Source of the DNA: Lepidodermella squamata
Taxonomy: Eukaryota > Gastrotricha
DNA: 64,000 nt
Assembly (NCBI GenBank): GCA_047495785.1
Contig: JBLDXI010000011.1
Location: 1,860,001-1,924,000, forward strand
Reading direction: 5' to 3'
Shown: positions 13,821 to 24,427 of the stretch, piece by piece
Layout of the letters: each line of letters starts with the position of its first letter
Position numbering within the stretch: position 1 is the stretch's first letter
Position numbers and translations under genes: made by a program
Notes under the pieces: model-generated
Told to the model about the DNA's origin: nothing
The model's input: the letters and a program-made list of their open reading frames with translations, nothing else
Database searches by the model: none

Positions 13821-16800
13821 ATGGTTGTATCGAGCGGGGCTGTTATCAGCGCGCAACACGTCAACCATGCCCTAGCGACGTCGGCCGATAACACGACCGC
13901 CAGCAGTAATGAATCGAGCGACGCGACTACGTCATCACCGGGCGGAGTTTTACAGCCGATAACAGCCGGCGGCGGCGGTGGCGCCCAGCTTAACAACACC
14001 GCGGATCGGGAGAACGCCAGCAAGTGTTACACGGCTGCGGTTAAATCACCGGTTATTAGCAGCAATTCTGAAGTTAACAATAATTTTGACGCGTTCATAT
14101 CGCTGCACCGATCCATGACCGCTTCGAGTGCGTCTCCGGGCAAACCGGCGCCTGATGTCCCATCGCTGGGTTCCAGCGGCTCCGATGCACCCGTTGCACC
14201 CGTTGTGCCACCCTACTATGGGTATTCTTCATCGAATTACGGCTCGGCATCGTCCGCCGGCTATCAGTCCTACTTCGACTACGGCCCGTCGTCGTCGTCC
14301 TTCGGCTACCAGGGTGCCCAGACGCGGGGCCCCTCGACGCAATGGTTCCCATCGGGTGACTTCTCCGGGCGCCAGCAGCAATCGACCGGAAATTCGCTGC
14401 ACGATTTCTACCAGCGCGTTTATAGTCAACAGTCGCCTCACAACTCATTCCTATCCCAAAATCCAGGTAAATTAAAATAATTTTCTATATTATAGGGAGA
14501 AAATTGCTGAAATGAGCGGTGAATTTTTACAGCCACTGAATTGCCGCCCGTGGCACTGCCATTAGGTAAATTACACGGCTATAAGAGTCCGAGAATTGCT
14601 GCCAATTTCATGCCTGGCTGGAGATATTGCTTTATTGATGGCAATAAATACTTTTATTGTCCTTCATGTCAAATTTTTCAACCAACCACGTACTTCATCA
14701 GTCAATCTTATTACATTATTTTCCCTATAGTTTATAGTTGAAACAAATTCGAAGCTAAGATTTCATTCTTCATTCTTCGTTACGCATCATCGAATTTTTC
14801 TCAACACTAAATTCTCACCTCAGAAACTTTTGACCTTGAGAGATTAAAAATTAGAGAGATTAATATTTATTTCCGATGAAAAAAATATTGGATTAGCCGT
14901 GAAAAATATCAAGAAAAATCCTCCTTAATCGTTTTTAATTTGAAACATTTCAGATTCTCGAAAAATTTCAAAATTTCAATTTTTTTCAAATTTTTATTGT
15001 TCAAATTATAACTTTCAAACTTTTGAAATTTTATCTCCAACAATCCAAATATTATCAAGTGCGGGAAATGGACCTTGGGAATGGCGAAATCGCAATTTTT
15101 GAATTTCTAACCTGTGAATCTAGCCAGAATTTAAAATTTCAATCAAGTTTCAAATTTCATATTAAAATTTGAAGTTTTTTTAGAAATTTTGGCCTAAAAT
15201 ATAGCTTGAATAATTTTTCCATCGAAATAAAAATTTCTCACATTTCTTGAAAATTCTGGAATTTTTATTGAAATTATTGAAATTTCAGAATTTCATCGAA
15301 ATAAGTTCCACATTGATTTTTTTTCAACTCAGGGAATTATTTTTTATTTTTATTTCAACTTTAATTATTTCAATTTTTTCCTTATTAGTTTCCTGTGATG
15401 TTTTGGGTGCACCCTCGTCGTTCCTGGGCGCCCCTTCGCACCACACGGGTGCAGGACACGCGAGCGGGCTCGGGCACGCGCACGCACCCGCGCACCTCGA
15501 CTCGATGGCGTCGCTGTTGTACCCGCACGCGCACCCGCCCGCCACCTCGTCAGCATCGGCGCCTGGCCTCGGCTCACGGCAATTCTCGCCCGGCTCGCTG
15601 CTCGGCAAGGTGTCACCCGGTGGCCAGTTGGGCGCCGCTAGCTCGGACAGCAGCGAGCAGCTCGCGCGCTCCTCGCGAGCTCCCGCCCGCCTCCAAGGTG
15701 TCGACATGATGGAAGACGACGACGGCGACGACGGTGATGACGACGATGACGACGACGACGGTGGCTCGACGCCGCGGCCCAACTCTCAAGGTGAGTCGAG
15801 AGACGAAGAAAGGGCGTTACTTTTTACACCGAGTGCGCGCACGCACACACGCACTTTTTATTGCGTAATTAAAACCCGTTGATGAGAAGGGCGCAAATGG
15901 GTGACATGATTTTATGACCGAAATATGAGCAAAATTTGGCACACTGGAGCTAGATGAACATGACCTGATACCTAATTTTTCACTAAATCTCTCCATTGAT
16001 TAATAGAACTGAGTAATTATCTTAAAAATAAAAAATACCATTTTTCGTAATCATTTTCGAATTTTTGAAAATTTTTAAAAAATCCAAAATTTGTTATAAA
16101 ATTTGTCCCGAGCGGCTGTGTTAATAATATTCAAATCCAAGTTTTTATAGGATCAAATTGAGATTTTCCAGCTTCATTTTTCATATTTTTGAGCTTTTGA
16201 ACTTCGCTTGGCCGTCTCTTCTACTTGCTTCGTTTTTCCATCAAATTTCATTTTTTCCTCATTTTTTTATTTTTTTGTTCCTCTATGTCGCTAGCACGTC
16301 TTCGTTAATTTTGAAATTTTATAAAATTAAGGGCTTTAATATTTAGGTAAAAATTGTTCCTCATGTGCTGAAATTTTAATTTAATTTTTTTTCAAAAGTT
16401 TGAGATTTTCAAAATTGGATTCCAGATTTTCAAGTTTCGAATTATGAGTTTTCTTACTATATCTTAGCACAATTTTCTCGGAATTGAGCCTCCGGAAATG
16501 ATCATGAAGTGTGTACACTTTCAATCATTTCGAATATTTCCAACTTCAAATTTTTTGAAATGTATGTCAGCCAAAAATGTCCACATTAGTTCAGCTTTTA
16601 GTTATAAAGGCCAGCGTGCCACCGGAAAATTGATCATTTCAGGTTCATTTTGTATGCAATTTTCTGAAATTCTGAAATTGGATTTTTTTTGAAAACTCCA
16701 CTTATTTCCTAAATTCAAATTTTTATTCAAATTTTGGCACAATTTCCGACACGCTCGTTAAATTAGGTCACGCTTTATATCGAGTGCGCTCAAGCGCGTC

Positions 16801-18999
16801 AAAATCTGTGTCACGCTCGTAATTCGAAATAATAAGACAAATCATAAAACAGCAAAAAAATATACCCTCGACGCGCGTCATTGGTGTCTATCTTCTTGTA
16901 TAATTGTATAGAGCGAACACGCGCGCGCGCATCAGTGGCGCCGGCATCACCGCCGCGTGAAGGTGTCAACCTAGCGAACAGGTGTCACTCTGCCGCCACC
17001 ACCGCCACCGCCAGCGCTTTGACTGGCTGGCTGGTGCGTGCACGCGGCCGCTGTCGTGATCGTAATAACATGCACACAGCTTTGTCGGCTCCGCAGCCCC
17101 GACGACGACAACTTTATGACACCCTGGCGATACGAGCTACTGCTCGCTCGCGCGCACCACGACAGGAACACGGTGAATGCTTAGTCATTATATCATCATG
17201 AAATACAGGTATCAGATACTACAAAGTTGAAAATTTACTTGTAGCTGATAGCTGAAGGCTGACGCGAGCGCGCGCGCTTGGCTTTTTACGTGTCTATCTC
17301 TAGGTATTTGTTCGGTGTAAACACACACTACATACACGCGAAAAGGTGAATTCAAGAATCTGTCAAGAAATTGCATGACTAGGCTGGGTTTTTATGGCGT
17401 GGGCCTGCCCACTTGCCCGCGTGCCATGCCTATGAGCTGCGCGTACCTGTGAGAACGAGTTGTGGGGTAGATTAATTTTTAATCTAGTCTCCTGAAAGAT
17501 CAAAACCGGATCAAATCGGAATCGAATTTCCCCCGTTATTAATTTTCAGTAATTTTAGAAAAATTGAATTTAAATGTTAACATTCATGATAAATTTGCTC
17601 GATTTGCAATTTTCGAAGAATATGCAAAGCAGCAGAGAATCAAATTCCATTTGATCAACGCCGATCATTATCAAATTTTGATCTACCTAAATCAATTAAA
17701 TCAAATCTCAGGCCATAGAAAGGTTGCGAATAAATCACAATAAATTCTTGGATAGCATGCTTATCGAGAGTCGGAAGGCTGTAAAAAGCTGATTTTTATC
17801 TAAAATGACGATAATTGCCACGTTTTGCGGTATTAGATTTTTCAAATGCCAAAAAGGGTTCAAAGTCGGATCAAAAATGAACCTTAACTCAAATCGAATT
17901 CGAATCGATTAAATAAATAAAAATTTATCGCTAGTAATTTTGTTGTGATCGAAAATTGTATTTCTCCGTAATGAATTGGTAAAATCCAAAATGTAAAGAT
18001 GTAGATGGAATGAATTTTGAAACGTAATTTTTTTCAAAAATTAATGTTTAATTTTTTAATTGATGTTTTTTTAGGTCGTGGTCGATCGCGAACTCGTGAA
18101 AAGTACCGCGTTGTCTATACCGATCACCAGCGATTCGAGTTGGAGAAAGAATTTCGCTACACCAAATACATAACAATACGGCGGAAAACCGAACTCGCTC
18201 GAACCCTCGGCCTCACAGATCGCCAGGTAGATATAGACAGGCTTTATAGACCATTCGAAAACCAAAGAAATTCTCCGAGATATCTCACAATCAGGTCTCA
18301 ATTTGATATCTTAAGCTGGAAGTTCAGAGTGAAATTTTTTTCTCTATCCCAAGTCCTGATCGGGGTTTCAAGTAGCAAATTTACAAGGTCTAATTGATTT
18401 CATTGCCATAATTTAGGCTACAGGACCCAATTTGAGCGACCTGGCTTCGAATTTTCCATGTTTTTGTGACCTCAGTTATTTCATTTCTTGATCGATACTA
18501 TTGCAAAGCAATCGAGCCTGAATAAGCAAAAACTTTTTCGAAAGGTTCAAGTCCAAATTTAGCTTCGATTTAAAAAATATTTTAAGGAAAATAAGATTTT
18601 TGAAGGGTTCCAGCTTGAACGTTTAATTTCCAGTTAGTTCTTGGTTATTACGGCTATTTTTGAAATTTTTCGGTTTTTTTCCAGGTAAAAATATGGTTTC
18701 AAAACCGTCGTGCGAAAGAGCGTAAAATGATGAAGAAGCGCGACGAGCAAATGGCGCTGCAGCAACGCGAGGCCGTTCTCGAATCGGTGAAACAAGCCGC
18801 CGCCGCGGCCGCGCGCACCCTCGGCTCGTCCATCAGCGGCTCCGGCCATCTTCCGGTCTCGGCATCAGCGATGCACCAACATCACCAGCAGCAACAGCAA
18901 CAGCAACAACAGCAGCAACAGGCCTCCTTCGCTCAGCTAGCCTCGGCGCAAAACCAATTTTTCCACGCGAGCGAAAAGCTCGAACCGCAAAATCTATGA
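13821..18999 (+). CDS. cdx: Caudal/Cdx-type homeobox transcription factor
   Basis: Nuclear DNA-binding factor of the Cdx (caudal, PAL-1) class, which patterns posterior tissues in animals. Exons: 13821-14466, 14533-14565, 15389-15790, 18075-18226 and 18685-18999, all phase-consistent, giving 515 aa. The homeodomain runs from about residue 366 to 425: [25 protein letters not shown], then [14 protein letters not shown], with the intron between Q and VKIWFQ as in other Cdx genes. The N-terminal part is Ser/Ala/Gly-rich, exon 3 ends in an Asp-rich run, and the tail has 12 consecutive Gln. I do not see the YPWM-like hexapeptide of vertebrate Cdx. An alternative first coding exon at 13283-13316 (donor GTAAGTATACC) would join in frame to an acceptor at 13758, so the true start may be upstream of 13821. 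Exon 2 (33 nt) is the least certain. Confidence 0.93.
16896..17460. other. CpG-rich island inside Cdx intron 3
   Basis: This part of the 2.3-kb intron is strikingly GC- and CpG-rich compared with its AT-rich flanks. It contains an uninterrupted alternating CG tract at 16918-16931 and a second one near 17262-17275. The open frames here (for example 16881-17201) read as low-complexity Arg/Ala and lack splice support, so I treat it as non-coding, possibly an internal promoter or enhancer. Confidence 0.45.
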
Positions 19000-19624
19000 T
19001 GATTCATCGCCATTTTATACTTGATACATTTTATCAGAAAATAGTAAGAAAATTTTATATCACTCGTGCGAAAAATGTTGTGACCGAAAAAATGCCGTGT
19101 CAAGGTCTGATTGATGTGTTGTTTTCTTTGTTTCGTTAGTTTTCAGAGAAAAAATTGGATGCAATTTTTGTTATTTCAAAATTCGGTTCGGTTTTTTTTC
19201 CATTTCAATCTGTGAAAAATGTCGTGAATTTTTTTAAAATTTGCTCGCTGTGTAATTGTTTGTGTTGCGCCGATGGATATAGATATCGCCCCTCCTCCTC
19301 ACTCGTGTAAATAAATGAATAATTATTACAAAAAATATCAGTTAATAATGCGCTATAATAATAATAATTATTATTTGCAGCTCTGCGTTTTTTTCTGCTC
19401 TTTGTGAAATTTCTACCAATTTTTTTTCTTTTATTTGTTCGAGTCGAAAAATTAGTGAATAAATAAATAAATAATTCAAATAAAAAAATCAATCACGTTT
19501 TGGAGAAATAATTGGTCTCTTTAAGTTCTGTAAAAATAGACTATAGCATTGTCATGAATTTCGTAATCATTTTGTAATTTTGCCAATTTTGGAATAACAT
19601 GAACAAAAATTCTTTTTTTAATTG
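19000..19624 (+). other. Cdx 3' flank
   Basis: AT-rich sequence after the Cdx stop with AATAAA-type signals near 19308 and again around 19450-19475. No gene is seen. A short ATA/ATT-rich microsatellite-like patch lies at 19357-19375. Confidence 0.5.
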
Positions 19625-20640
19625 AGCCTACTGAGAGAATGTTCCATTCTTTACCCAATATTTTACCGGAGAAATTAAAAATTTACCGGAGAAAACCCTG
19701 AAAACCCCGATAATAACCGGTTCGGTAATTTTCGGATTTTACTTGGTCGGATCAAATTTCTTCGGATTTTTTAATCCTGTTCACAAGAGACATACCGTCA
19801 GCTGGGGTGACTTTAGTGGTGGGGGTCACTTTGGCGTACCAAAGTTTGGACGTTTGGGGTGACTTTATTAGCATCACTCACGTGTCATAAAAACATGCAA
19901 ATAACATGAATTTTTTCAATCAACCTTCACGTTATTCTATCTGCTATTGATTTTTGACCACCTGTTTGGCCCTATTTTCCTAGCTGAATGTGATCCTACT
20001 GTGTGTGTGGATTAAATTATATTGGTAGACAGCCTCCGATTCATCCCTAACCAATCCTGTCTGATCGCCCAATTCCAGCCTCTTAGTTATTATTTCCCCA
20101 CTCATTGTCGCATGAAAAATATGGATTCATGAAGAGAGAACATACCCCGTATGGGAAACGGCCGTTTGGGGTGACTTTGGTGACAGGTAATTGATAATAC
20201 GATTCGTGAACGTATCAATCTGGTAAATGTGCCAATTACATTTGGCTGCAGGTCTTACCAGCTTTCGATTGACATCCATATCGACTATATTTCAATGTAA
20301 CACACATGCCCACCGCGGTTACTTGAAAGTCAGTTACAAAAACCCATGCCAATGTCACCCCAATGGGTAAAGTCACCCCAGTTGACGGTACTTGATTACT
20401 ATTCATTTGGTAGTTTCAACTTTCAACTTTTCTAAGATTTTTTTGGCGATGAGATATGACTTGCCCTCTCATTTTGGAGTTTCTGATCCCGTGCATTTTC
20501 TTTGTCACCCGTTAATGGGATTAAAAGTCTCGAGAAATCTGTTCTAAGCGAGAAAAATACCGAAAATCACCGACCCAGTTGCCATCGGGATTTTCCGTGT
20601 TTTCTTGGTAAATTGTTTCTTCAATTAAATCGCAAATTAA
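19625..20640 (-). repeat. Dispersed repeat, copy 3, palindromic and interrupted
   Basis: The segment 19670-19792 plus 20391-20480 is the reverse complement of the repeat seen at 5440 and 6855. The segment 20500-20640 repeats the same words in forward orientation (GGGATTAAAAG, ACCGAAAAT, CAGTTGCCATCGGG, TTTCTTGGTAAATT). The unit is therefore an inverted-repeat element with its two halves facing each other. It is split by the TA-flanked element at 19795-20388. Confidence 0.65.
19795..20388. mobile_element. TA-flanked MITE (Tc1/mariner-type signature), 594 bp
   Basis: Terminal inverted repeats of about 20 bp are visible: CCGTCAGCTGGGGTGACTTT at the left end and its reverse complement with one mismatch at the right end. 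Both ends are flanked by TA (19793-19794 and 20389-20390). The word GGGGTGACTTT recurs internally at least twice. Removing the element and one TA restores the dispersed repeat found uninterrupted at about 5519-5560 and 6940-6980, which proves the insertion. No transposase is encoded, so it is non-autonomous. Confidence 0.85.
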
Positions 20641-20721
20641 AGATGTTGGGTTTCTCGCTTCAACTTGCAACCAAACAGTGGCAAATACCACACATAAAGG
20701 CAACAGAGTTGTTAAATTCAT
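20521..20721 (-). pseudogene. Truncated inverted copy of the B-lectin gene 5' end
   Basis: From the ATG at 20721 the first 23 residues are the same signal peptide (MNLTTLLPLCVVFATV...) as the lectin gene at 21117. At 20652 identity stops exactly after GCGAGAA and the frame runs into the dispersed repeat, ending after 66 residues with no lectin domain. The duplicated promoter, including an inverted TATATAAA at 20780-20787, lies between this and the intact gene, so it could still be transcribed. The product would be a short secreted peptide of no known function. Confidence 0.8.
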
Positions 20722-21186
20722 AGGGCTTAATGAACAGAGTGAATCTCAGTAGGTGATACTTCATAGCTAAATTCTGGGGTTTATATACTAAATGATGACT
20801 AATCTTTGGTCCGAAAAATTCGGGAAGTTTAGTCATCATTTTACCATATTATGCGCTCCAGGTACAGACATAGCGGCGTAACAAGGTCGACTAAACTCCC
20901 CGAATTTTTCGGACCAAAGATTAGTCATCATTAGTCATCAGGAGTTTAGTCGACCTTGTTACGCCGCTGTCTGTACCTGGAGCGAATAATTTGGTAAAAT
21001 GATGACTAAACTTCCCGAATTTTTCGGACCAAAGATTAGTCATCATTTAGTATATAAACCCCAGAATTTAGCTATAAAGTATCGCCTATTGATATTCACT
21101 CTGTTCATTAAGCCCTATGAATTTAACAACTCTGTTGCCTTTATGTGTGGTATTTGCCACTGTTTGGTTGCAAGTTGAAGCGAGAA
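20652..21186. repeat. Large inverted duplication of lectin promoter and signal exon
   Basis: Left arm 20652-20899 and right arm 20941-21186 are near-identical reverse complements, separated by a 41-bp spacer. Each arm holds the TATATAAA box, the 5' leader and the lectin signal-peptide codons, so the arrangement is a divergent double promoter. The spacer is itself an extra copy of a roughly 35-bp unit (CCGAATTTTTCGGACC..., with its own small palindrome) found once in each arm. Confidence 0.9.
21051..21058 (+). promoter_or_regulatory. TATA box of the B-lectin gene
   Basis: TATATAAA lies 59 bp before the lectin ATG, at a plausible distance for a TATA-driven promoter with a short leader. The same octamer is present in the inverted arm at 20780-20787. 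Confidence 0.7.
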
Positions 21187-21749
21187 TGTGCAGTTCAGCT
21201 GTCAACGATGGTAAATGTGCCAATACGATTAAATCCCATAACGGCAAGTGCAGAATAGACGTTCAGGGGGATCTGAACGTGGTTCTTTACAATAGTGGAA
21301 ATATGCCGATTTGGTCGTCTAAAACTGACAGGAAAACCAAACCCAGCACACAGTACAACATGAACATGCAAAATGATGGCAATCTGGTTCTCTACTCTGA
21401 TGGGATATCAATCTGGTCGTCGCAGACTAACGGCTGGGGGTCGCCTCCGTATAAGGCTGTTATGCAAGACGATTGCAATTTCGTAATTTATGACGGAAGT
21501 GATGCCCCTCTCTGGTCAACTGGCACTGCGCGAACAAAATGCAGCAAGGTTATGGGTACAATGGCTGGGGTGTCAACGGTTGGAGCCGCAGTAGCATGTG
21601 TTACCGCAGTAGCTTTTCCACCTGCGCTAGGGTTCTGTGAGTATTTCTATAATTTTTATAATAATTAAATTTGTCTACATTTTACAGGTGGAGGTTGGGG
21701 GGTTGGTGCTGGAGTACTTGCTGTTGTGGCTGCAAATTGCGACGATTAA
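21117..21749 (+). CDS. Secreted bulb-type (GNA-like) mannose-binding lectin
   Basis: Predicted secreted lectin with one B-lectin beta-prism domain. Exon 1 is 21117-21636 and exon 2 is 21688-21749, joined across a 51-bp intron within a Cys codon, giving 193 aa. Residues 1-22 form a signal peptide. All three carbohydrate sites match the family consensus QxDxNxVxY: QGDLNVVLY (50-58), QNDGNLVLY (85-93) and QDDCNFVIY (117-125), so binding to alpha-mannose is likely intact. Each site is followed by the usual W. The C-terminal 50 residues are Gly/Ala/Val-rich and hydrophobic, possibly a membrane or aggregation-prone tail. Its promoter is shared with an inverted truncated copy on the left. Such lectins are common in plants, fungi and fish; I do not recall them from Caenorhabditis. 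Confidence 0.93.
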
Positions 21750-21824
21750 CTGGAAATTAGCATAGAACCGAAGAAATACATAAACCAGTCAGACTTAATT
21801 TTGACCGACGACGTGTAAATGGTA

Positions 21825-21965
21825 GTGTCATAGACAACACTGTAACACTTAGGAAACTAACGATCTTTCCATAGTGAATTTATTCGAGCTGTTATTGCGA
21901 AAAGGACAACACGCGACCACTTTTTATTCCGCCTAACGCCCTATCCGCCCATTATAATTTTAAAT
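21825..21965. repeat. Dispersed repeat family B, copy 1
   Basis: Shares CATAGACAACACTGTAACA, CGCGACCACTTTTT and ACGCCCTATCCGCCCATTAT with a copy at about 36378-36480. A more diverged relative is at 62645-62765. It is non-coding and near the 3' ends or upstream flanks of surface-protein genes. Confidence 0.65.
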
Positions 21966-22484
21966 CAATTTCAAAAATAAAAAAAAGCCTTATAAGGTAT
22001 TTGGAGAGCGACAGGCACATGCATACGTCGAAAAAAGCATTTCCGATCCGATATTTGAAGAAATCTGAGATTTACCTGGGGAAATCAATGAAAACCTGAT
22101 GGTAACTTTTCGGTAACTATCACCATGTTGGAACACATTTTTTCAATTTTTCTAAAATGAGGTATGAAATTTTAGCTGTTTCTTTGGTTAAATTTGGGAC
22201 GCCTTATAGTATTTGTTTGAGGTCATTCTTCATAATGCCTTGTTCCTACCTGTCTGGTAAACTGTCTAAGCTGTAAAAATTTTACATTATTCCAAGTTCC
22301 TGGAGCGTATAAGGGCAATCTTCCTTGGCCATTGTTATTACCGAGACTAGTAATAGCTCTATTGTACGCATGAAGCGTGTTAGAATACGCACGCAACAAC
22401 ACATGAATTAGCTTCACACTAGCATTTCATTTTCACTATACTACATACCATATACTATACCTGTGTTAGATTTAGGAAAATGCT
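21966..22484. other. Spacer between lectin and ABCF1-like gene
   Basis: AT-rich, no gene recognised. The ORF on the minus strand at 22223-22417 has no domain or splice context. Confidence 0.4.
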
Positions 22485-23411
22485 TTGCTGGTAGCTATGC
22501 CTATGGGTGAAGGCATGTCAACACTGAACAATCAACCGCCGGGTAATGGATTGAATGACGGATCAAAGCCGCCTATCCCGGCCGATCTTTCGTCTCCCTC
22601 ATCCAGCTCTTCATCTGCTCAACAAGAGTCACTACAGCTAAGACTGTCTGCCTTAAGAGCTAGACAGCAGGAGTTACAACAAACTTCAACCCCAGTAACT
22701 CCGCAGAATTCTGGGGCTTACGGCTTCAGAGCTAGTGCAAAATGCTCTACCAGCCCTGAGTACCTACTCCTACTCGAGAACATCAATCTGTCGGTTTCAA
22801 GCAGACCGCAGGCTTTATTCAGCGATGCAAATCTAACGATAAGTACTGGAAGCAGGTATGGATTGGTTGGGTCTGCAAGGGAGTGCGGCAAGTCGACGTT
22901 ACTTAAGGTGCTAGCTCTGAAAGCTGAGTTCCGCATCCCTCCCGAAATCGAGGTAGTCCTCTGCGATCAATCTCAGGTGAACGTCGCAACAGAAACTCCA
23001 CTTCTGCTGGAATTCGGCGATGTCAGGGCTATTGATTTCGTTCTACAATCCGAACGGACTTGGGCGACTCTCAAGGCGAAGGAGCATGCGCTGGAGGCGA
23101 TGGTCAAACGGCGGGAGAATGTTACGGACGCTTATGCTCAGTTGAAACATGTCTACGAGCAGCTGTGTTTCATAGCCTCTGGACAGGCTGATACGAAAGC
23201 GAGATTGGTGCTGTCGGGACTTGGCTTCTCGCCAGAACGGCAGAATGCGCTGATGAAGGATTTGAGCCCGCCGAGGAGGATGGTCGCGTCGCTAGCTAGG
23301 GCTCTCTACTCAGAACCTGCCCTTCTCCTAATCGACAGACCGACAAATTTTCTTGATGTCGATGGAATCGTGTGGCTGGAGAACTATTTGAAGAGTAATA
23401 TTTCGCATTAA
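22485..23411 (+). CDS. ABCF1-like single-domain ABC protein, catalytic motifs damaged
   Basis: Intronless 308-aa frame resembling the first nucleotide-binding domain of ABCF1 (translation-associated, soluble, two-domain ATPases). Alignable parts include ENINLSVSSRPQALFSDANL, YGLVG, IEVVLCDQ, KARLVLSGLGFSPERQN and SLARALYSEPALLLIDRPTN. Key residues have changed: Walker A reads GSARECGKST (129-138) and keeps only GKST, the signature SGG is SPP at 261-263, and the Walker B catalytic Glu is Arg (LLLIDRPTN, R285). The frame stops soon after the D-loop, so the second ATPase domain is absent. The lack of introns and truncation suggest a retrocopy. The long intact frame could mean a recent pseudogene or a pseudo-ATPase under selection; I cannot tell which. 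Confidence 0.8.
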   Translation: MLVAMPMGEGMSTLNNQPPGNGLNDGSKPPIPADLSSPSSSSSSAQQESLQLRLSALRARQQELQQTSTPVTPQNSGAYGFRASAKCSTSPEYLLLLENINLSVSSRPQALFSDANLTISTGSRYGLVGSARECGKSTLLKVLALKAEFRIPPEIEVVLCDQSQVNVATETPLLLEFGDVRAIDFVLQSERTWATLKAKEHALEAMVKRRENVTDAYAQLKHVYEQLCFIASGQADTKARLVLSGLGFSPERQNALMKDLSPPRRMVASLARALYSEPALLLIDRPTNFLDVDGIVWLENYLKSNISH

Positions 23412-23756
23412 GGAGGATTTTTTCCTAATCATTCCAATTTTCCAATTTTGCCAATGTTTCATTATTATAGTTTGGCCAACTGCGTTGATTATCAACTCGC
23501 AGGATCGAGCTTTCCTCGACGCTGTTTGCTCAGTCATAATTTTCATCAACAACCAGAAATTGTTTACGTACCAAGGCAATTTTTCGAGTTTTCGCAGGGT
23601 AAAGTTCATATCATAGAACAATCAGCCATCATCTTTCAGTTTTTGTTTTACCAGCAACTCAACATTCGATAACAAACTAAACTGCATTATACATAACTTC
23701 AATGAATGCTGGGCTAAATAAAAACGATTGTTTTATTTCGATTCCGTACAAAGATT

Positions 23757-24427
23757 CTACAGTTTTATGCAAGTCATTAGAGTAAAAAGTAATGAAGTAA
23801 CAAGGAGGATTCCTGATATTGAGTAGGACGAAGCTGCAGCTGGGCAATTGCATCCAGAACTGGTGCAGCATACTGTATCTCCGGCAGTTGCGGAATTGGG
23901 GCTTCAGAAAACCACAAATCAAAAGAGATAGTTTGAAAAGTAGGAAGCTTACCATGAAGCTACACACATGCGTTGAGTGTTCTTCGTACCGTCTGAGCTG
24001 GATAACACTGAAGTTGCGCAATAGTTGTAGCCATAGGCGCAGCCTTGAATATCCTGGATTGGAAGGAAAAAGCACAGGTCAAATTTCAATTTTGCGAAAA
24101 GGCTAGGTTAGTTTTGACCTAATTTCGAATAAATTGGCCCAAAAACGTAGCTGGGACCATCCAAATGACCCGTTTGAAGATTTAGGACCTATCTTTGGGC
24201 TATGAGCCAATCTCACCACAGAAAATTAAGTAGACCAGCATTAGGAGGTTTTAAGGGGGTTGTTAAGGCCGAAATGATACTGCAAGTTTACGTAGGGATA
24301 ATTACAAGCTTACCTTTGTTTTAGAGTCGCAGTTGGTGCAAGTGCAGCAAGATAAGGCGGAAGCCAACGAGGCACAACTTGCCAGGGTTAGGAAGCCTAA
24401 TGCTAGGTTGCTGTTAACAGGTCTCAT
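23757..24427 (-). CDS. Ly6/three-finger-like GPI-type protein (member A)
   Basis: Small secreted cysteine-rich protein, reconstructed from three minus-strand exons: 24314-24427, 23953-24053 and 23757-23901, with phase-consistent GTAAGC donors, giving 119 aa. It has a signal peptide (MRPVNSNLALGFLTLAS...), then the family pattern ALSCCTCTNC, GCAYGYNYCAT, RMCVASCP, VCCTSSGCNCP and a hydrophobic C-terminal tail typical of GPI-anchored Ly6 proteins. A minus-strand AATAAA lies at 23732-23737. No single long frame reveals this gene because its three exons are each short. Role unknown; Ly6-type proteins bind receptors or act as adhesion or barrier components. Confidence 0.87.

Noticed and set aside
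15324-15782. Minus-strand Ser/Pro-rich ORF
   Set aside because: Antisense of the Ala/Gly/Asp-rich Cdx exon 3; the Ser run is the complement of the Asp codons.
16881-17201. Arg/Ala-rich ORF in Cdx intron 3
   Set aside because: Composition follows from the CpG-rich block; no conserved motif and no in-phase splice sites to the neighbouring exons.
21117-21749. Bacterial or plant contamination as source of the lectin gene
   Set aside because: The gene has a GT-AG intron of local size, a TATA promoter and flanks shared with host repeats, so it belongs to this genome.
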